Origin: Micromonospora echinospora
Lineage (GTDB): Bacteria; Actinomycetota; Actinomycetes; Mycobacteriales; Micromonosporaceae
Length of the DNA stretch: 64,000 nucleotides
Assembly: GCF_900091495.1 (NCBI RefSeq)
Contig: NZ_LT607413.1
Location: 6,897,001-6,961,000 of the forward strand
Reading direction: 5' to 3'
How positions within the stretch are numbered: position 1 is the stretch's first letter; every line of letters starts with the position of its first letter. The notes under the pieces were generated by a model, which was given only the letters and a program-made list of their open reading frames with translations, made no database searches and was not told the origin of the DNA. Positions 54,324 through 64,000 of this stretch are shown here, piece by piece. Made by a program: the position numbers and the translations under genes.

Positions 54324-56492
54324 GTGAGCGACGGCGCGTCGACGGTCCACCCCGCCTGGCTGCCGGCCGAGGCGTTCGGGGCGCTCGGCCGCCGGCACAC
54401 GCTGGTGCACGGCACGGGGTTGCTGGTCGACACCGTGGTCGACGAGGTCGCGGGCGCCTGCGGGCGCTACGGCGGCACGGTCCGGCGCGTCCCGGCGGAC
54501 GTCCCGGCCACCGCGCCGTCCCCGGTCGGCCCCGCCGGTGGTCCACGCCGCCACGTCCCGGCCACCGCGCCGTCGCCACCCGGCGACCTGCTGCTGGCGC
54601 TGCGGGACGCCGCCGCCCTGCCGGCCTGGGCACGCCGGCTGACCGCCGGGGCCGACGGTCCCCTCGGCGACGAGGGTTTCCTGCTGGCCGGCTCGGGTGA
54701 CCGCACGCTGCTGCTCGCCGACGCGCCGGCCGGCCTGCTGTACGGGCTGTTCCACCTGGTCCGCCTCGGCCGGGCCGCGTTCGACGCCCGCCCGGTCGAG
54801 TGTCACCGTCCGGCGCTGGCGCGGCGCATGCTCGACCACTGGGACAACGTCGACGTGCACCCGGTGACCGGGCAGGTGGAGCGCGGGTACGCGGGTGGTT
54901 CGATCTTCTGGCGGGACGGCGCGGCCCGGGGCGACCTGGCCCGGGTACGGGAGTACGGGCGGCTGCTGGCCGCGTGCGGGGTCAACGCGGTCGCGGTGAA
55001 CAACGTCAACGTGCACGCCAGCGGGGCACGGTTGCTCACCGAGCGGCTCGGTGACGTGGCGGCCATCGCCGACACGCTGCGCCCGTACGGCGTGCGGGTG
55101 CACCTGTCGGTGACCTTCGCGGCCCCGGTCGTCCTCGGCGGCCTGCCCAACGCCGACCCGCTGGACGCGGCGGTCCGCGCCTGGTGGGCTGCCGCCGCCC
55201 GGCGGGTGTACGACCGCATCCCGGACTTCGGCGGCTACGTGGTGAAGGCCGACTCGGAGGGGCAGCCCGGCCCGTTCACCTACGGACGTGACCACGCCGA
55301 CGGGGCGAACCTGCTGGCCGCGACGCTGGCTCCGTTCGGCGGCGTGGTGCACTGGCGGGCGTTCGTCTACGACCACCGCCAGGACTGGCGGGACCGGTCC
55401 ACCGACCGGGCCCGGGCCGCCTTCGACCACTTCACCCCGCTGGACGGACGGTTCCGGGACAACGTCATCCTCCAGGTGAAGCACGGCCCGATGGACTTCC
55501 AGGTCCGGGAGCCGGTCTCCCCGGTGCTCGCCGCCATGCCGGCCACCCGGCTCGCGGTGGAGGTGCAGGTGACCCAGGAGTACACCGGCCAGCAGCGACA
55601 CGTCTGCTACCTCGGTCCGTGGTGGAGCGAGATCCTGGGCTTCGCGCCGTGGGGCCCGCAGGGCCCGACGGTGGCCGACGTGGCCGCCGGCACCGCGTCC
55701 ACCCGCGACCCCCGGTCCGGCGCGGGCGGGGGCCGGAGCGCGACGGCGGGCGGTGGCCTGGTGGGGGTCTCCAACGTCGGCGACGACCCGTTCTGGACCG
55801 GACACCCGCTGGCCCAGGCCAACCTGTACGCCTTCGGCCGGCTCGCCTGGGATCCCGGCCTCGACCCGGTCGCCGTCCTGGACGAGTGGATCAGGCTCAC
55901 CTTCCCGCCGGCCACGACCGGTGACCCGGGACTGGTGCGGCGGACCCTGCACGCCGTGCTGGACGGCTCCTGGTGGACCTACGAGCGGTACACCGCCCCG
56001 CTGGGCGTGGGCTTCATGGTCCGCCCCGGGCACCACTACGGCCCGGACGTCGACGGGTACGAGTACACCCCGTGGGGCACGTACCACTTCGCCGACCGGG
56101 ACGGCGTCGGCGTGGACCGGACCCGCGCCACCGGCACCGGCTTCACCGGCCAGTACCCACGGCCCTGGTCGGAGCGGTACGAGGACCTCCACGGCTGCCC
56201 GGACGAGCTGCTGCTCTTCTTCCACCACGTGCCGTACGGACACGTCCTGCGCAGCGGACGCACCGTCATCCAGCACATCTACGACACCCACTTCGCCGGG
56301 GTTGAGCAGGTGGAGGCGATGCGTGGGCAGTGGCGGCGGTTGGCCGGGCTGGTCGACCCGGCGCTGTACGCCCGGGTGAGTGAACGCCTCGACGAGCAGC
56401 GGCGGTGCGCGGCGGAGTGGCGCGACCAGGTGAACAGCTACTTCCTCCGCAAGTCCGGCGTGCCGGACGAGCACGGCCGGCGGATCTGGTGA
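54324..56492 (+). CDS. GH67 alpha-glucuronidase
   Basis: 722 residues, intracellular. An N-terminal domain (to ~165) is followed by the barrel. By alignment with Cellvibrio GlcA67A from memory, the acid is E312 (VVKADSEGQPGP) and the base pair is D391 (KHGPMDFQVREP) and E419 (VTQEYTGQQ). LGPWWSEILGFAPWGPQGPT and ELLLFFHHVPYGHVLRSG are also typical. It removes 4-O-methylglucuronic acid from the terminal xylose of imported aldouronic acids, letting GH3/GH39 proceed. Oddity: a duplicated PATAPSP element in the N-terminal region (~61-85). GTG with AAGGAGGAG. Last gene of the operon. Confidence 0.93.
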   Translation: MSDGASTVHPAWLPAEAFGALGRRHTLVHGTGLLVDTVVDEVAGACGRYGGTVRRVPADVPATAPSPVGPAGGPRRHVPATAPSPPGDLLLALRDAAALPAWARRLTAGADGPLGDEGFLLAGSGDRTLLLADAPAGLLYGLFHLVRLGRAAFDARPVECHRPALARRMLDHWDNVDVHPVTGQVERGYAGGSIFWRDGAARGDLARVREYGRLLAACGVNAVAVNNVNVHASGARLLTERLGDVAAIADTLRPYGVRVHLSVTFAAPVVLGGLPNADPLDAAVRAWWAAAARRVYDRIPDFGGYVVKADSEGQPGPFTYGRDHADGANLLAATLAPFGGVVHWRAFVYDHRQDWRDRSTDRARAAFDHFTPLDGRFRDNVILQVKHGPMDFQVREPVSPVLAAMPATRLAVEVQVTQEYTGQQRHVCYLGPWWSEILGFAPWGPQGPTVADVAAGTASTRDPRSGAGGGRSATAGGGLVGVSNVGDDPFWTGHPLAQANLYAFGRLAWDPGLDPVAVLDEWIRLTFPPATTGDPGLVRRTLHAVLDGSWWTYERYTAPLGVGFMVRPGHHYGPDVDGYEYTPWGTYHFADRDGVGVDRTRATGTGFTGQYPRPWSERYEDLHGCPDELLLFFHHVPYGHVLRSGRTVIQHIYDTHFAGVEQVEAMRGQWRRLAGLVDPALYARVSERLDEQRRCAAEWRDQVNSYFLRKSGVPDEHGRRIW

Positions 56493-56533
56493 CCCGGCCG
56501 GGTCGGTGCGACGTGACCCGGCCGGGTCGGTGC
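56489..56533. repeat. tandem 21-nt repeats with internal palindrome
   Basis: GTGACCCGGCCGGGTCGGTGC plus 3 nt, then the same 21 nt again; each holds the palindrome GACCCGGCCGGGTC. The repeats are followed by GGGTCGGC iterations to about 56570. The first copy overlaps the GH67 stop, so this may act as its terminator. Confidence 0.6.
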
Positions 56534-56632
56534 CGCGGACGTCGGGTCGGCGGGTCGGCGGGTCGGCCCCGGGAAAACGGCGTCGCCGGTCGGGACACCG
56601 GGCGGCGCGACCGGCTCCGTAGAATCCCCGCC

Positions 56633-57106
56633 GTGCCCGAGATCGTCCAGTTGCTGGCCTCGCCCGTGCACCGTTACGTGGGCCGGCCGGCCGACGGTCC
56701 GGCACCGGCCGCCCCCGACGAGATCGTCGAGGAGGTCCGGCTCCGGGCCGGGCTCGGCATCGTCGGCGACCGCTACTTCGGCCGGCCCGCCCACCGCGAC
56801 GCGAGCGTCACCCTGATCGCGCGGGAGTCCCTGCCGCCCGGGGCCGACCTGACGCAGGTCCGGCGCAACATCCTGACCGCCGGCCTCGCCGTGGACGAGC
56901 TGGTCGGGTCCGTGCTGGTCCTCGACTCGGGCCAGGGGCCGGTCCGCCTGCGGGTCAACCGGGCCGCCCACCCGTGCGCGTGGATGGACGCCACCATCGG
57001 CCCGGGGGCCTGGAAGGCGTTGCGCCGCCGGGGCGGCGTCCGCTGCACCCCGCTGACCGACGGCACGCTGCGCGTGGGTCCGGTCGAGGTCACCGTCGTC
57101 GGCTGA
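56633..57106 (+). CDS. MOSC-domain protein
   Basis: 157 residues. A beta-barrel MOSC domain has GLGIVGDRYFGR, RDASVTLIAR, the LTQVRRNILTAGLAVDELVG strand pattern, and the conserved Cys in NRAAHPCAWMD. The family is related to the C-terminal domain of molybdenum-cofactor sulfurase and YiiM-type proteins, thought to carry sulfur or process N-hydroxylated compounds. GTG at 56633. It is a single gene, convergent with kdpE; no Mo-enzyme lies nearby. Confidence 0.88.
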   Translation: MPEIVQLLASPVHRYVGRPADGPAPAAPDEIVEEVRLRAGLGIVGDRYFGRPAHRDASVTLIARESLPPGADLTQVRRNILTAGLAVDELVGSVLVLDSGQGPVRLRVNRAAHPCAWMDATIGPGAWKALRRRGGVRCTPLTDGTLRVGPVEVTVVG

Positions 57107-57121
57107 CCCCGTCCCGGGCGG

Positions 57122-57149
57122 ACCGTGCCCCCGCCCGGGGGAACACGGT
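57122..57149. terminator. hairpin between MOSC and kdpE genes
   Basis: ACCGTG/CACGGT outer stem and CCCCC/GGGGG inner stem. It overlaps the end of kdpE. It probably serves both convergent genes. Confidence 0.5.
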
Positions 57150-57844
57150 CACCCTTCCGGGTCGGGGCGGAACCGGTAGCCCATGCCGGGTTCGGTGACG
57201 AGGTGGCGGGGGCGGGCCGGATCGTCCTCCAGCTTGCGGCGTAGCTGGGCCAGGTACTGCCGCAGGTAGTTGGTCTCGTTCTGGTACTCCGGCCCCCACA
57301 CGTCGTGCAGGAGCTGCCGCTGGCTGACCAGCTTGCCGGGATGACGCAGCAACTGTTCCAGGACGCCCCACTGGGTGGGGGTCAGCCGGACGTCGGTGCC
57401 GTCGTCCCGGGTGACCGTACGGTCGGCGAGGTTCACCGTGTGCCGGCCGATCCGTACGGTGACGACCGCGTTGTCGGCGGCCCCGTGCAGGCGGCGGGTG
57501 ACGGCGCGGATCCGGGCGAGGAGTTCGTCGATCCCGAAGGGCTTGGTGACGTAGTCGTCGGCGCCCGCGTCCAGGGCGGAGACCTTGTCCTGGCTGCCGG
57601 CGCGGCCGGAGAGGACGATGATCGGGACGCTGGTCCACCCCCGCAGCCCCCGGATGACGTCCACCCCGTCGAGGTCGGGCAGTCCCAGGTCGAGCACCAC
57701 CAGGTCGGGTGGCTGGCTGGCGGCGAGCTTCAGCGCCGTGGCGCCGGTGTCGGCCACGGCGACGTCGTAGCCCCGGGCCCGCAGGTTGATCCGCAGAGCG
57801 CGGAGGATCTGCGGTTCGTCGTCGACGACGAGGATGCGGGTCAT
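57149..57844 (-). CDS. kdpE: response regulator KdpE
   Basis: 231 residues, OmpR family. The receiver domain has ILVVDDEPQILRALRINLRA with the acidic pair, phospho-acceptor Asp in VVLDLGLPDLDG, and Lys in DDYVTKPFGIDELLARI. The winged-helix output reads LTPTQWGVLEQLLRHPGKLV, then YLRQYLAQLRRKLEDDPARP and GMGYRF. It activates the kdp potassium operon upon phosphorylation by KdpD. The ATG overlaps the kdpD stop (ATGA). Order kdpA-B-C-D-E is conserved. Confidence 0.95.
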   Translation of the reverse strand: MTRILVVDDEPQILRALRINLRARGYDVAVADTGATALKLAASQPPDLVVLDLGLPDLDGVDVIRGLRGWTSVPIIVLSGRAGSQDKVSALDAGADDYVTKPFGIDELLARIRAVTRRLHGAADNAVVTVRIGRHTVNLADRTVTRDDGTDVRLTPTQWGVLEQLLRHPGKLVSQRQLLHDVWGPEYQNETNYLRQYLAQLRRKLEDDPARPRHLVTEPGMGYRFRPDPEG

Positions 57845-60390
57845 TCCGGTGGCCCTTCCGGTCGGGGGTGCGCGGCGGGCAGCCGCAGCACCATGGTGAG
57901 GCCGCCGCCAGGGGTGGTCTCCGGGGTGATGCTGCCGCCCATGGCCTCGGTCAGGCCCCGGGCGAGCGCGAGACCGAGACCGACACCGGTGGTGTTGTCC
58001 CGGTCGCCGAGACGCTGGAACGGCAGGAAGACGTGTTCCCACTGGTCCTCGGGGATCCCGGGACCGGTGTCGACCACCCGTAGCTCGACCTGCCCGGCGT
58101 GGGCGCTGGCGGTGATCCGGGGCGGTCGTCCGGGCGGGCTGTGCCGCAGCGCGTTGGCGACGACGTTGACCAGCACCCGCTCCAGCAGTCCGGGGTCGGC
58201 GGTGGCGGCCGGCAGGTCGGCGGGGATGTCGGTGGTGACGTTCCCGGCGACCGGCCCGAGTTCGTCCAGCGCCCGGGGCACGACGTCCTCCAGGCCGACG
58301 GCGGTGGCGGCGACACCGAGCGCTCCCGCCTGGAGGCGGCTCATGTCGAGCAGGTTGGCGACGAGCCGGCCGAGCCGGTCGAGGGACTCGTCGGCCGTGG
58401 CGAGCAGTTCCGCCCGGTCCTCGGCGTCGAACTCCACGTCCGGGCTGCGCAGGCTGGACACGGCGGCCTTGGCCGAGGCCAGCGGGGTACGCAGGTCGTG
58501 GCTGACGGCGGCGAGCAGCGCGGTGCGCATCCGGTCGGCCTCGGCCAGCGGACGGGCGGTGGCGGCCTCCTCGGCGAGCCGTTCCTGCCGCAGCGCGACG
58601 GCGGCCTGCGCGGCGAACGCCTCCACCACCCGCCGGTCGGCGGCGTCCAGGCGCCGCCCGGCGAGGACCACGGTGAGCCGCTCGTCGACCGGGACGGCGG
58701 TCTCTCCCGCGCTCGGGCTGGTCGGGGGCTCGTCACCGACGCCGGCGACGAGCCGCCAGGCGGTCGCCTCGCGGGCCCGGTCGGGTCGGCCCTCCGCGTC
58801 GGCGGTCAGTTCGAGCACGCCGACCGCGCGCAGGCCGAAGGTCTCGCGCAGCCGGTCCAGCAGCGCCGGCAGCGGCCGTTCCCCGCGCAGCACTCCCTGC
58901 GCCACGGTGGCCAGGGTCTGCGCGTCGGCGGACGCCCGGGCCGCCTCCCGGGTCCGGCGGGCGGCCACGTCGACCACCCCGCTGACCGCGACGGCGACCC
59001 CGACGAACACGCCGAGGGCGAGCAGGTTGTCGCCCTCGGCGATGGTGAGCGTCCGGAACGGCGGCGTGAAGAACCAGTTGAGCAGCAGCGAGCCGCCGAG
59101 CGCGGCGAGCAGGGCCGGCCAGAGGCCACCGATCAGGGCGACCCCGACCACGGCGGCCAGGAAGATCAGGATGTCGTTGGTGAGGGTGAGGTCGGGCAGC
59201 GCGTCGAGCAGCACGGTCAGCGCGGGCAGGCCGAGCACCGCCACCGCGAAGCCGACCAGCCGGCGTCGCCGGGACAGCGCCGCCGGCACCGCGCCGACCC
59301 GCCGGCCGCGCCCCGCCTCCGGGTGGGTGACCAGGTGCACGTCGATCGGCCCGGACCGGGCGGTCGTGGTCACCCCGACACCTGGGGAGAGCAGGTGGGC
59401 GAGGCGGCCCCGGCGGCTGGCCCCGAGGACGAGTTGGGTGGCGTTGACGCCCCGGGCGAAGTCGAGCAGCGCGGCGGGCACGTCGCCGCCGAGCACCTGG
59501 TGGTAGGTGCCACCGAGGCTCTCCACCAGGATCCGCTGCCGGGCGAGCCGGGCCGGGTCGGCTCCGACCAGGCCGTCGCTGCGGGCGACGTGCACGGCGA
59601 GCAGGTCGGCGCCCTTGCTGCGGGCGGCGATCCGGGCGGCCCGGCGGATCAGCGTCTCCCCCTCCGGGCCGCCGGTGAGCGCGACCACCACCCGTTCCCG
59701 GGCCTCCCAGGTCGCCTGGATGCCCTGTTGGGCGCGGTACGCGTCGAGTTGCTCGTCGACCTTGTCGGCGAGCCAGAGCAACGCCAGTTCGCGCAGCGCG
59801 GTGAGGTTACCGACCCGGAAGTAGTTGCCCAGCGCGGCGTCGATCCGGTCGGGACGGTAGACGTTGCCGTGTGCCATCCGGCGGCGTAACGCCTGCGGCG
59901 TCATGTCGACCAGCTCGACCTGCTCGGCCGCGCGGACGACCTCGTCGGGCACGGTCTCCCTCTGGGTGGTGCCGGTGATCTGGGCGACCACGTCGTTGAG
60001 CGAGTCGAGGTGCTGGATGTTCACCGTCGACAGCACCGAGATGCCCGCGTCGAGCAGTTCCCGGACGTCCTGCCACCGCTTGGCGTTGCGGGAGCCGGGC
60101 ACGTTGGTGTGGGCGAGCTCGTCCACCACGGCCACCTCCGGCCGGCGGGCGAGCACCGCGTCGAGGTCCATCTCGGTGAACCCGACATCCCGGTGGGTGA
60201 TTCGGCGGCGGGGGACGACCTCCAGGCCGTCGAGCATGGCGGCGGTGTGCGGCCGGTCGTGCGTCTCGACCAGTCCGACCACCACGTCGGTGCCCCGCTC
60301 GGCCCGACGCCGCGCCTCCTCCAGCATGGCGTAGGTCTTCCCCACGCCGGGGGCGGCCCCCAGGTAGATCCGCAGCTCTCCCCGTGACAC
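57841..60390 (-). CDS. kdpD: osmosensitive potassium sensor histidine kinase KdpD
   Basis: 849 residues. The N-terminal KdpD domain (~1-210) has P-loop YLGAAPGVGKTYAML and VDELAHTNVPGSRNAKRWQD. A Usp-type domain follows (~235-365), then four membrane segments (~385-490), a GAF-like region, the HisKA box AVSHDLRTPLASAK and HATPase N and G boxes (NVVANALRHSP, VVDTGPGIPED, GVGLGLALARGL). It senses potassium limitation and phosphorylates KdpE. The GTG at 60390 is preceded by AAGGATGG. A 128-nt gap with no obvious feature separates it from kdpC. Confidence 0.95.
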   Translation of the reverse strand: MSRGELRIYLGAAPGVGKTYAMLEEARRRAERGTDVVVGLVETHDRPHTAAMLDGLEVVPRRRITHRDVGFTEMDLDAVLARRPEVAVVDELAHTNVPGSRNAKRWQDVRELLDAGISVLSTVNIQHLDSLNDVVAQITGTTQRETVPDEVVRAAEQVELVDMTPQALRRRMAHGNVYRPDRIDAALGNYFRVGNLTALRELALLWLADKVDEQLDAYRAQQGIQATWEARERVVVALTGGPEGETLIRRAARIAARSKGADLLAVHVARSDGLVGADPARLARQRILVESLGGTYHQVLGGDVPAALLDFARGVNATQLVLGASRRGRLAHLLSPGVGVTTTARSGPIDVHLVTHPEAGRGRRVGAVPAALSRRRRLVGFAVAVLGLPALTVLLDALPDLTLTNDILIFLAAVVGVALIGGLWPALLAALGGSLLLNWFFTPPFRTLTIAEGDNLLALGVFVGVAVAVSGVVDVAARRTREAARASADAQTLATVAQGVLRGERPLPALLDRLRETFGLRAVGVLELTADAEGRPDRAREATAWRLVAGVGDEPPTSPSAGETAVPVDERLTVVLAGRRLDAADRRVVEAFAAQAAVALRQERLAEEAATARPLAEADRMRTALLAAVSHDLRTPLASAKAAVSSLRSPDVEFDAEDRAELLATADESLDRLGRLVANLLDMSRLQAGALGVAATAVGLEDVVPRALDELGPVAGNVTTDIPADLPAATADPGLLERVLVNVVANALRHSPPGRPPRITASAHAGQVELRVVDTGPGIPEDQWEHVFLPFQRLGDRDNTTGVGLGLALARGLTEAMGGSITPETTPGGGLTMVLRLPAAHPRPEGPPE

Positions 60391-60518
60391 GGCACCATCC
60401 TTCCTGGTCGTGGGCCCGCTGCCCACCGGGACCGGCCGCACCGGCTGGTGGGCCGGCGCGTGCCGCCGGGCGTGGGGCGGGCCGGGGCGCACGGCCCGGT
60501 TCCGCCCCGCGCGGCCGG

Positions 60519-61399
60519 TCAGCGGGTGGGGAACCGCTCGTCGAGGGCGAGGTTGAGGGCCAGCACGTCGACCCGGGGAGCGCCGAGGAACCCGAGGCCC
60601 CGGCCGGCGGTGTGCGTGGCGACCAGGTCACGGATCCGGGCCGGGTCCACGCCCCGTTCCCGGGCCACCCGGGCCACCTGGAGGTCGGCGTACGCGGGAC
60701 TGATGTGCGGGTCGAGGCCGCTGCCGCTGGCGGTGACCGCGTCGGCGGGGACCGCGGGCCGCTCCGGCGCGTCGCCCCGGATCGGGGTGACCAGCCCACC
60801 GGCGGCGACGTAATCCTCGCCCGGGTGGGCCGGCTCCACCGGCACGCCCTGGTAGCTGGCGAGGAACGGTGTCGCCGGGGCGGCCTGGTTGACGCTGACC
60901 ACCCGGGTGACCGGCCCGGTCAACCCGTCGCGGCGGAAGACGGCCAGCACCGCGCCGACCCCGTCGTCGGTGCAGTAGGGGCGACGCCCGTCGACGCCGT
61001 TGAACTCCCCGACCGCCCTGCTGCGGGCGCAGACCTGGCTGAGCAGGCTCAGCGTCGCCGACGCCGGGTCGGTGGCGAGGGTGTCGACGACACTCTCCGG
61101 GCCGAGGTTGCTGGCGGCCGTGGCGGTGGGGTCGTAGCCGGCGCCGGCCGCCGAGGGGCGGGACTGGAAGTAACGCGGGACCGGGTTGCCGTCGGCGTCG
61201 GTGAAGGACTGGCCGATCAGGGCGCTGCCGACCCTCCGGCCGTCGGCCTCGACCAGCGACCCGTCCGCCCGGTCGGCGAGGCCGGGGATCCGACCGACGG
61301 CGACCAGGGCGAGCGGATACGCCAGGCCGAGCAGCACGGTGAACACGAGCAGTGCGCGCAGGGCGGCGAGGTGTTGGGCGAGCCAGGTGGGCAGACGCA

Positions 61400-61400
<1 letters not shown>
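60519..61400 (-). CDS. kdpC: potassium-transporting ATPase subunit KdpC
   Basis: 293 residues. One N-terminal membrane helix (LLVFTVLLGLAYPLALVAVG) is followed by the KdpC domain (GSALIGQSFTD, YFQSRPSAAGAGYDPTATAA, SNLGPES) and the C-terminal VTASGSGLDPHISPAYADLQ with VDVLALNLAL. It is about 90 residues longer than the E. coli protein because of an insertion between ~115 and ~225 (EFNGVDGRRPYCTDDGVGAV ... EDYVAAGGLVTP). Long versions occur in actinobacteria. The ATG overlaps the kdpB stop by 1 nt (TGATG). Confidence 0.94.
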
Positions 61401-63589
<2,189 letters not shown>

Positions 63590-63609
63590 GGTTCTCTCTC
63601 CCATGGTGC

Positions 63610-64000
63610 TCACAGCCCCTCGGCGAGCGGGCCGAGCGCGAGGGCGGGCAGGAAGGTCAGCGCCACCAGGATCACCGTGACGCCGACGACCATCCCGACG
63701 AAGAGGGGCCGGTCGGTGGGCAGGGTGCCCGCCGAGGCCGGCGTGGGCTGCTGGCGGGCCAGCGAGCCGGCCAGGGCCAGCACGAGGACGATCGGCAGGA
63801 ACCGGCCGAGCAGCATGCACAGGCCCAGCGCGGTGTTCCACCAGGGCGTGTTCACGGTGAGGCCGGCGAACGCCGACCCGTTGTTGTTGCTGGCCGAGGT
63901 GAACGCGTAGAGGACCTCGGTGAAGCCGTGCGGGCCGGCGTTGAGCGCGGTCGTGTGGTTGCCGGTGGCGAAGGCCGCCGCCGTGCCGGCCAGCACCAGC
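63610..64000 (-). CDS. kdpA: potassium-transporting ATPase subunit KdpA, C-terminal part
   Basis: About 130 C-terminal residues; the gene continues past the right edge. Seen are the KdpA motif [20 protein letters not shown] with the SNNGS selectivity-loop pattern, [20 protein letters not shown] and [20 protein letters not shown]. It forms the potassium channel of Kdp. The stop lies 21 nt before the chosen kdpB ATG. Confidence 0.94.
   Translation of the reverse strand, partial: LVLAGTAAAFATGNHTTALNAGPHGFTEVLYAFTSASNNNGSAFAGLTVNTPWWNTALGLCMLLGRFLPIVLVLALAGSLARQQPTPASAGTLPTDRPLFVGMVVGVTVILVALTFLPALALGPLAEGL

Noticed and set aside
56489..56570. CRISPR-like repeats after GH67
   Set aside because: Only two 21-nt copies with a 3-nt spacer, followed by simple GGGTCGGC iterations.

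Overview
This window is high-GC DNA with many GTG starts, strong purine-rich ribosome binding sites and frequent 4-nt ATGA/GTGA gene overlaps. It also carries an F420-type LLM oxidoreductase, CBM2-fused polysaccharide hydrolases and LacI-family control sites. Together these point to a filamentous actinobacterium, most likely a soil or plant-associated member of the Micromonosporaceae (Micromonospora-like). The genus is an inference from style, not from a marker gene.

Layout. 0-2 kb: the tail of a WYL regulator and two tandem RlaP-type nucleotidyltransferases. 2-4.2 kb: two secreted proteins (an SGNH hydrolase and a RhiA-like protein). 4.4-7.1 kb: a LacI regulator and a CBM2-GH5 endoglucanase behind a CebR-type operator. 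7.2-8 kb: a DUF4180/HTH pair. 8-10.3 kb: HelR, the RNA polymerase-recycling ATPase, with a rifamycin-associated element (RAE) in its upstream region. 10.7-18.5 kb, all on the minus strand: GH16 laminarinase-CBM13, an MhpA-like FAD monooxygenase with an upstream mini-ORF, a PL9 pectate lyase and an alpha-amylase with three CBM20 modules. 18.9-21.1 kb: tandem STM4015-family proteins and a small acidic protein.

21.2-33.5 kb is a catabolic island built around a divergent promoter. Leftward run a PucR regulator, a polar amino-acid ABC permease and ATPase, a ureohydrolase, an argininosuccinate-lyase-like enzyme, a dimethylargininase and ornithine aminotransferase. Rightward run the transporter's binding lipoprotein, an isoaspartyl-dipeptidase-like amidohydrolase, a quinone oxidoreductase and an LLM flavin oxidoreductase. 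The gene set suggests uptake and breakdown of an arginine- or aspartyl-linked guanidino compound down to ornithine and glutamate semialdehyde. Three of the core enzymes differ from their families at substrate- or metal-binding positions, so the substrate may be unusual. The dimethylargininase gene has an in-frame amber codon. This is the best candidate here for an undescribed system.

33.7-41 kb: an SMI1/KNR4 protein, a SWIM/DUF6493-type pair and a secreted M14 carboxypeptidase. 41.3-56.5 kb is a complete xylan system. Secreted CE1-CBM2 esterase and GH10-CBM2 xylanase act outside. An LplB/YtcP/LipO-type transporter imports oligomers. Cytoplasmic CE7 esterase, GH3, GH39 and GH67 enzymes finish the job. 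Its promoters share CGAAA-N-TTTCG operators, and the same box precedes the LacI regulator gene 40 kb away. 56.6-64 kb: a MOSC protein and kdpA(partial)BCDE for high-affinity potassium uptake.

Convergent gene ends are mostly closed by strong GC-rich hairpins without U-tracts, as is usual in this group. No tRNA, rRNA, CRISPR array or transposase was seen.
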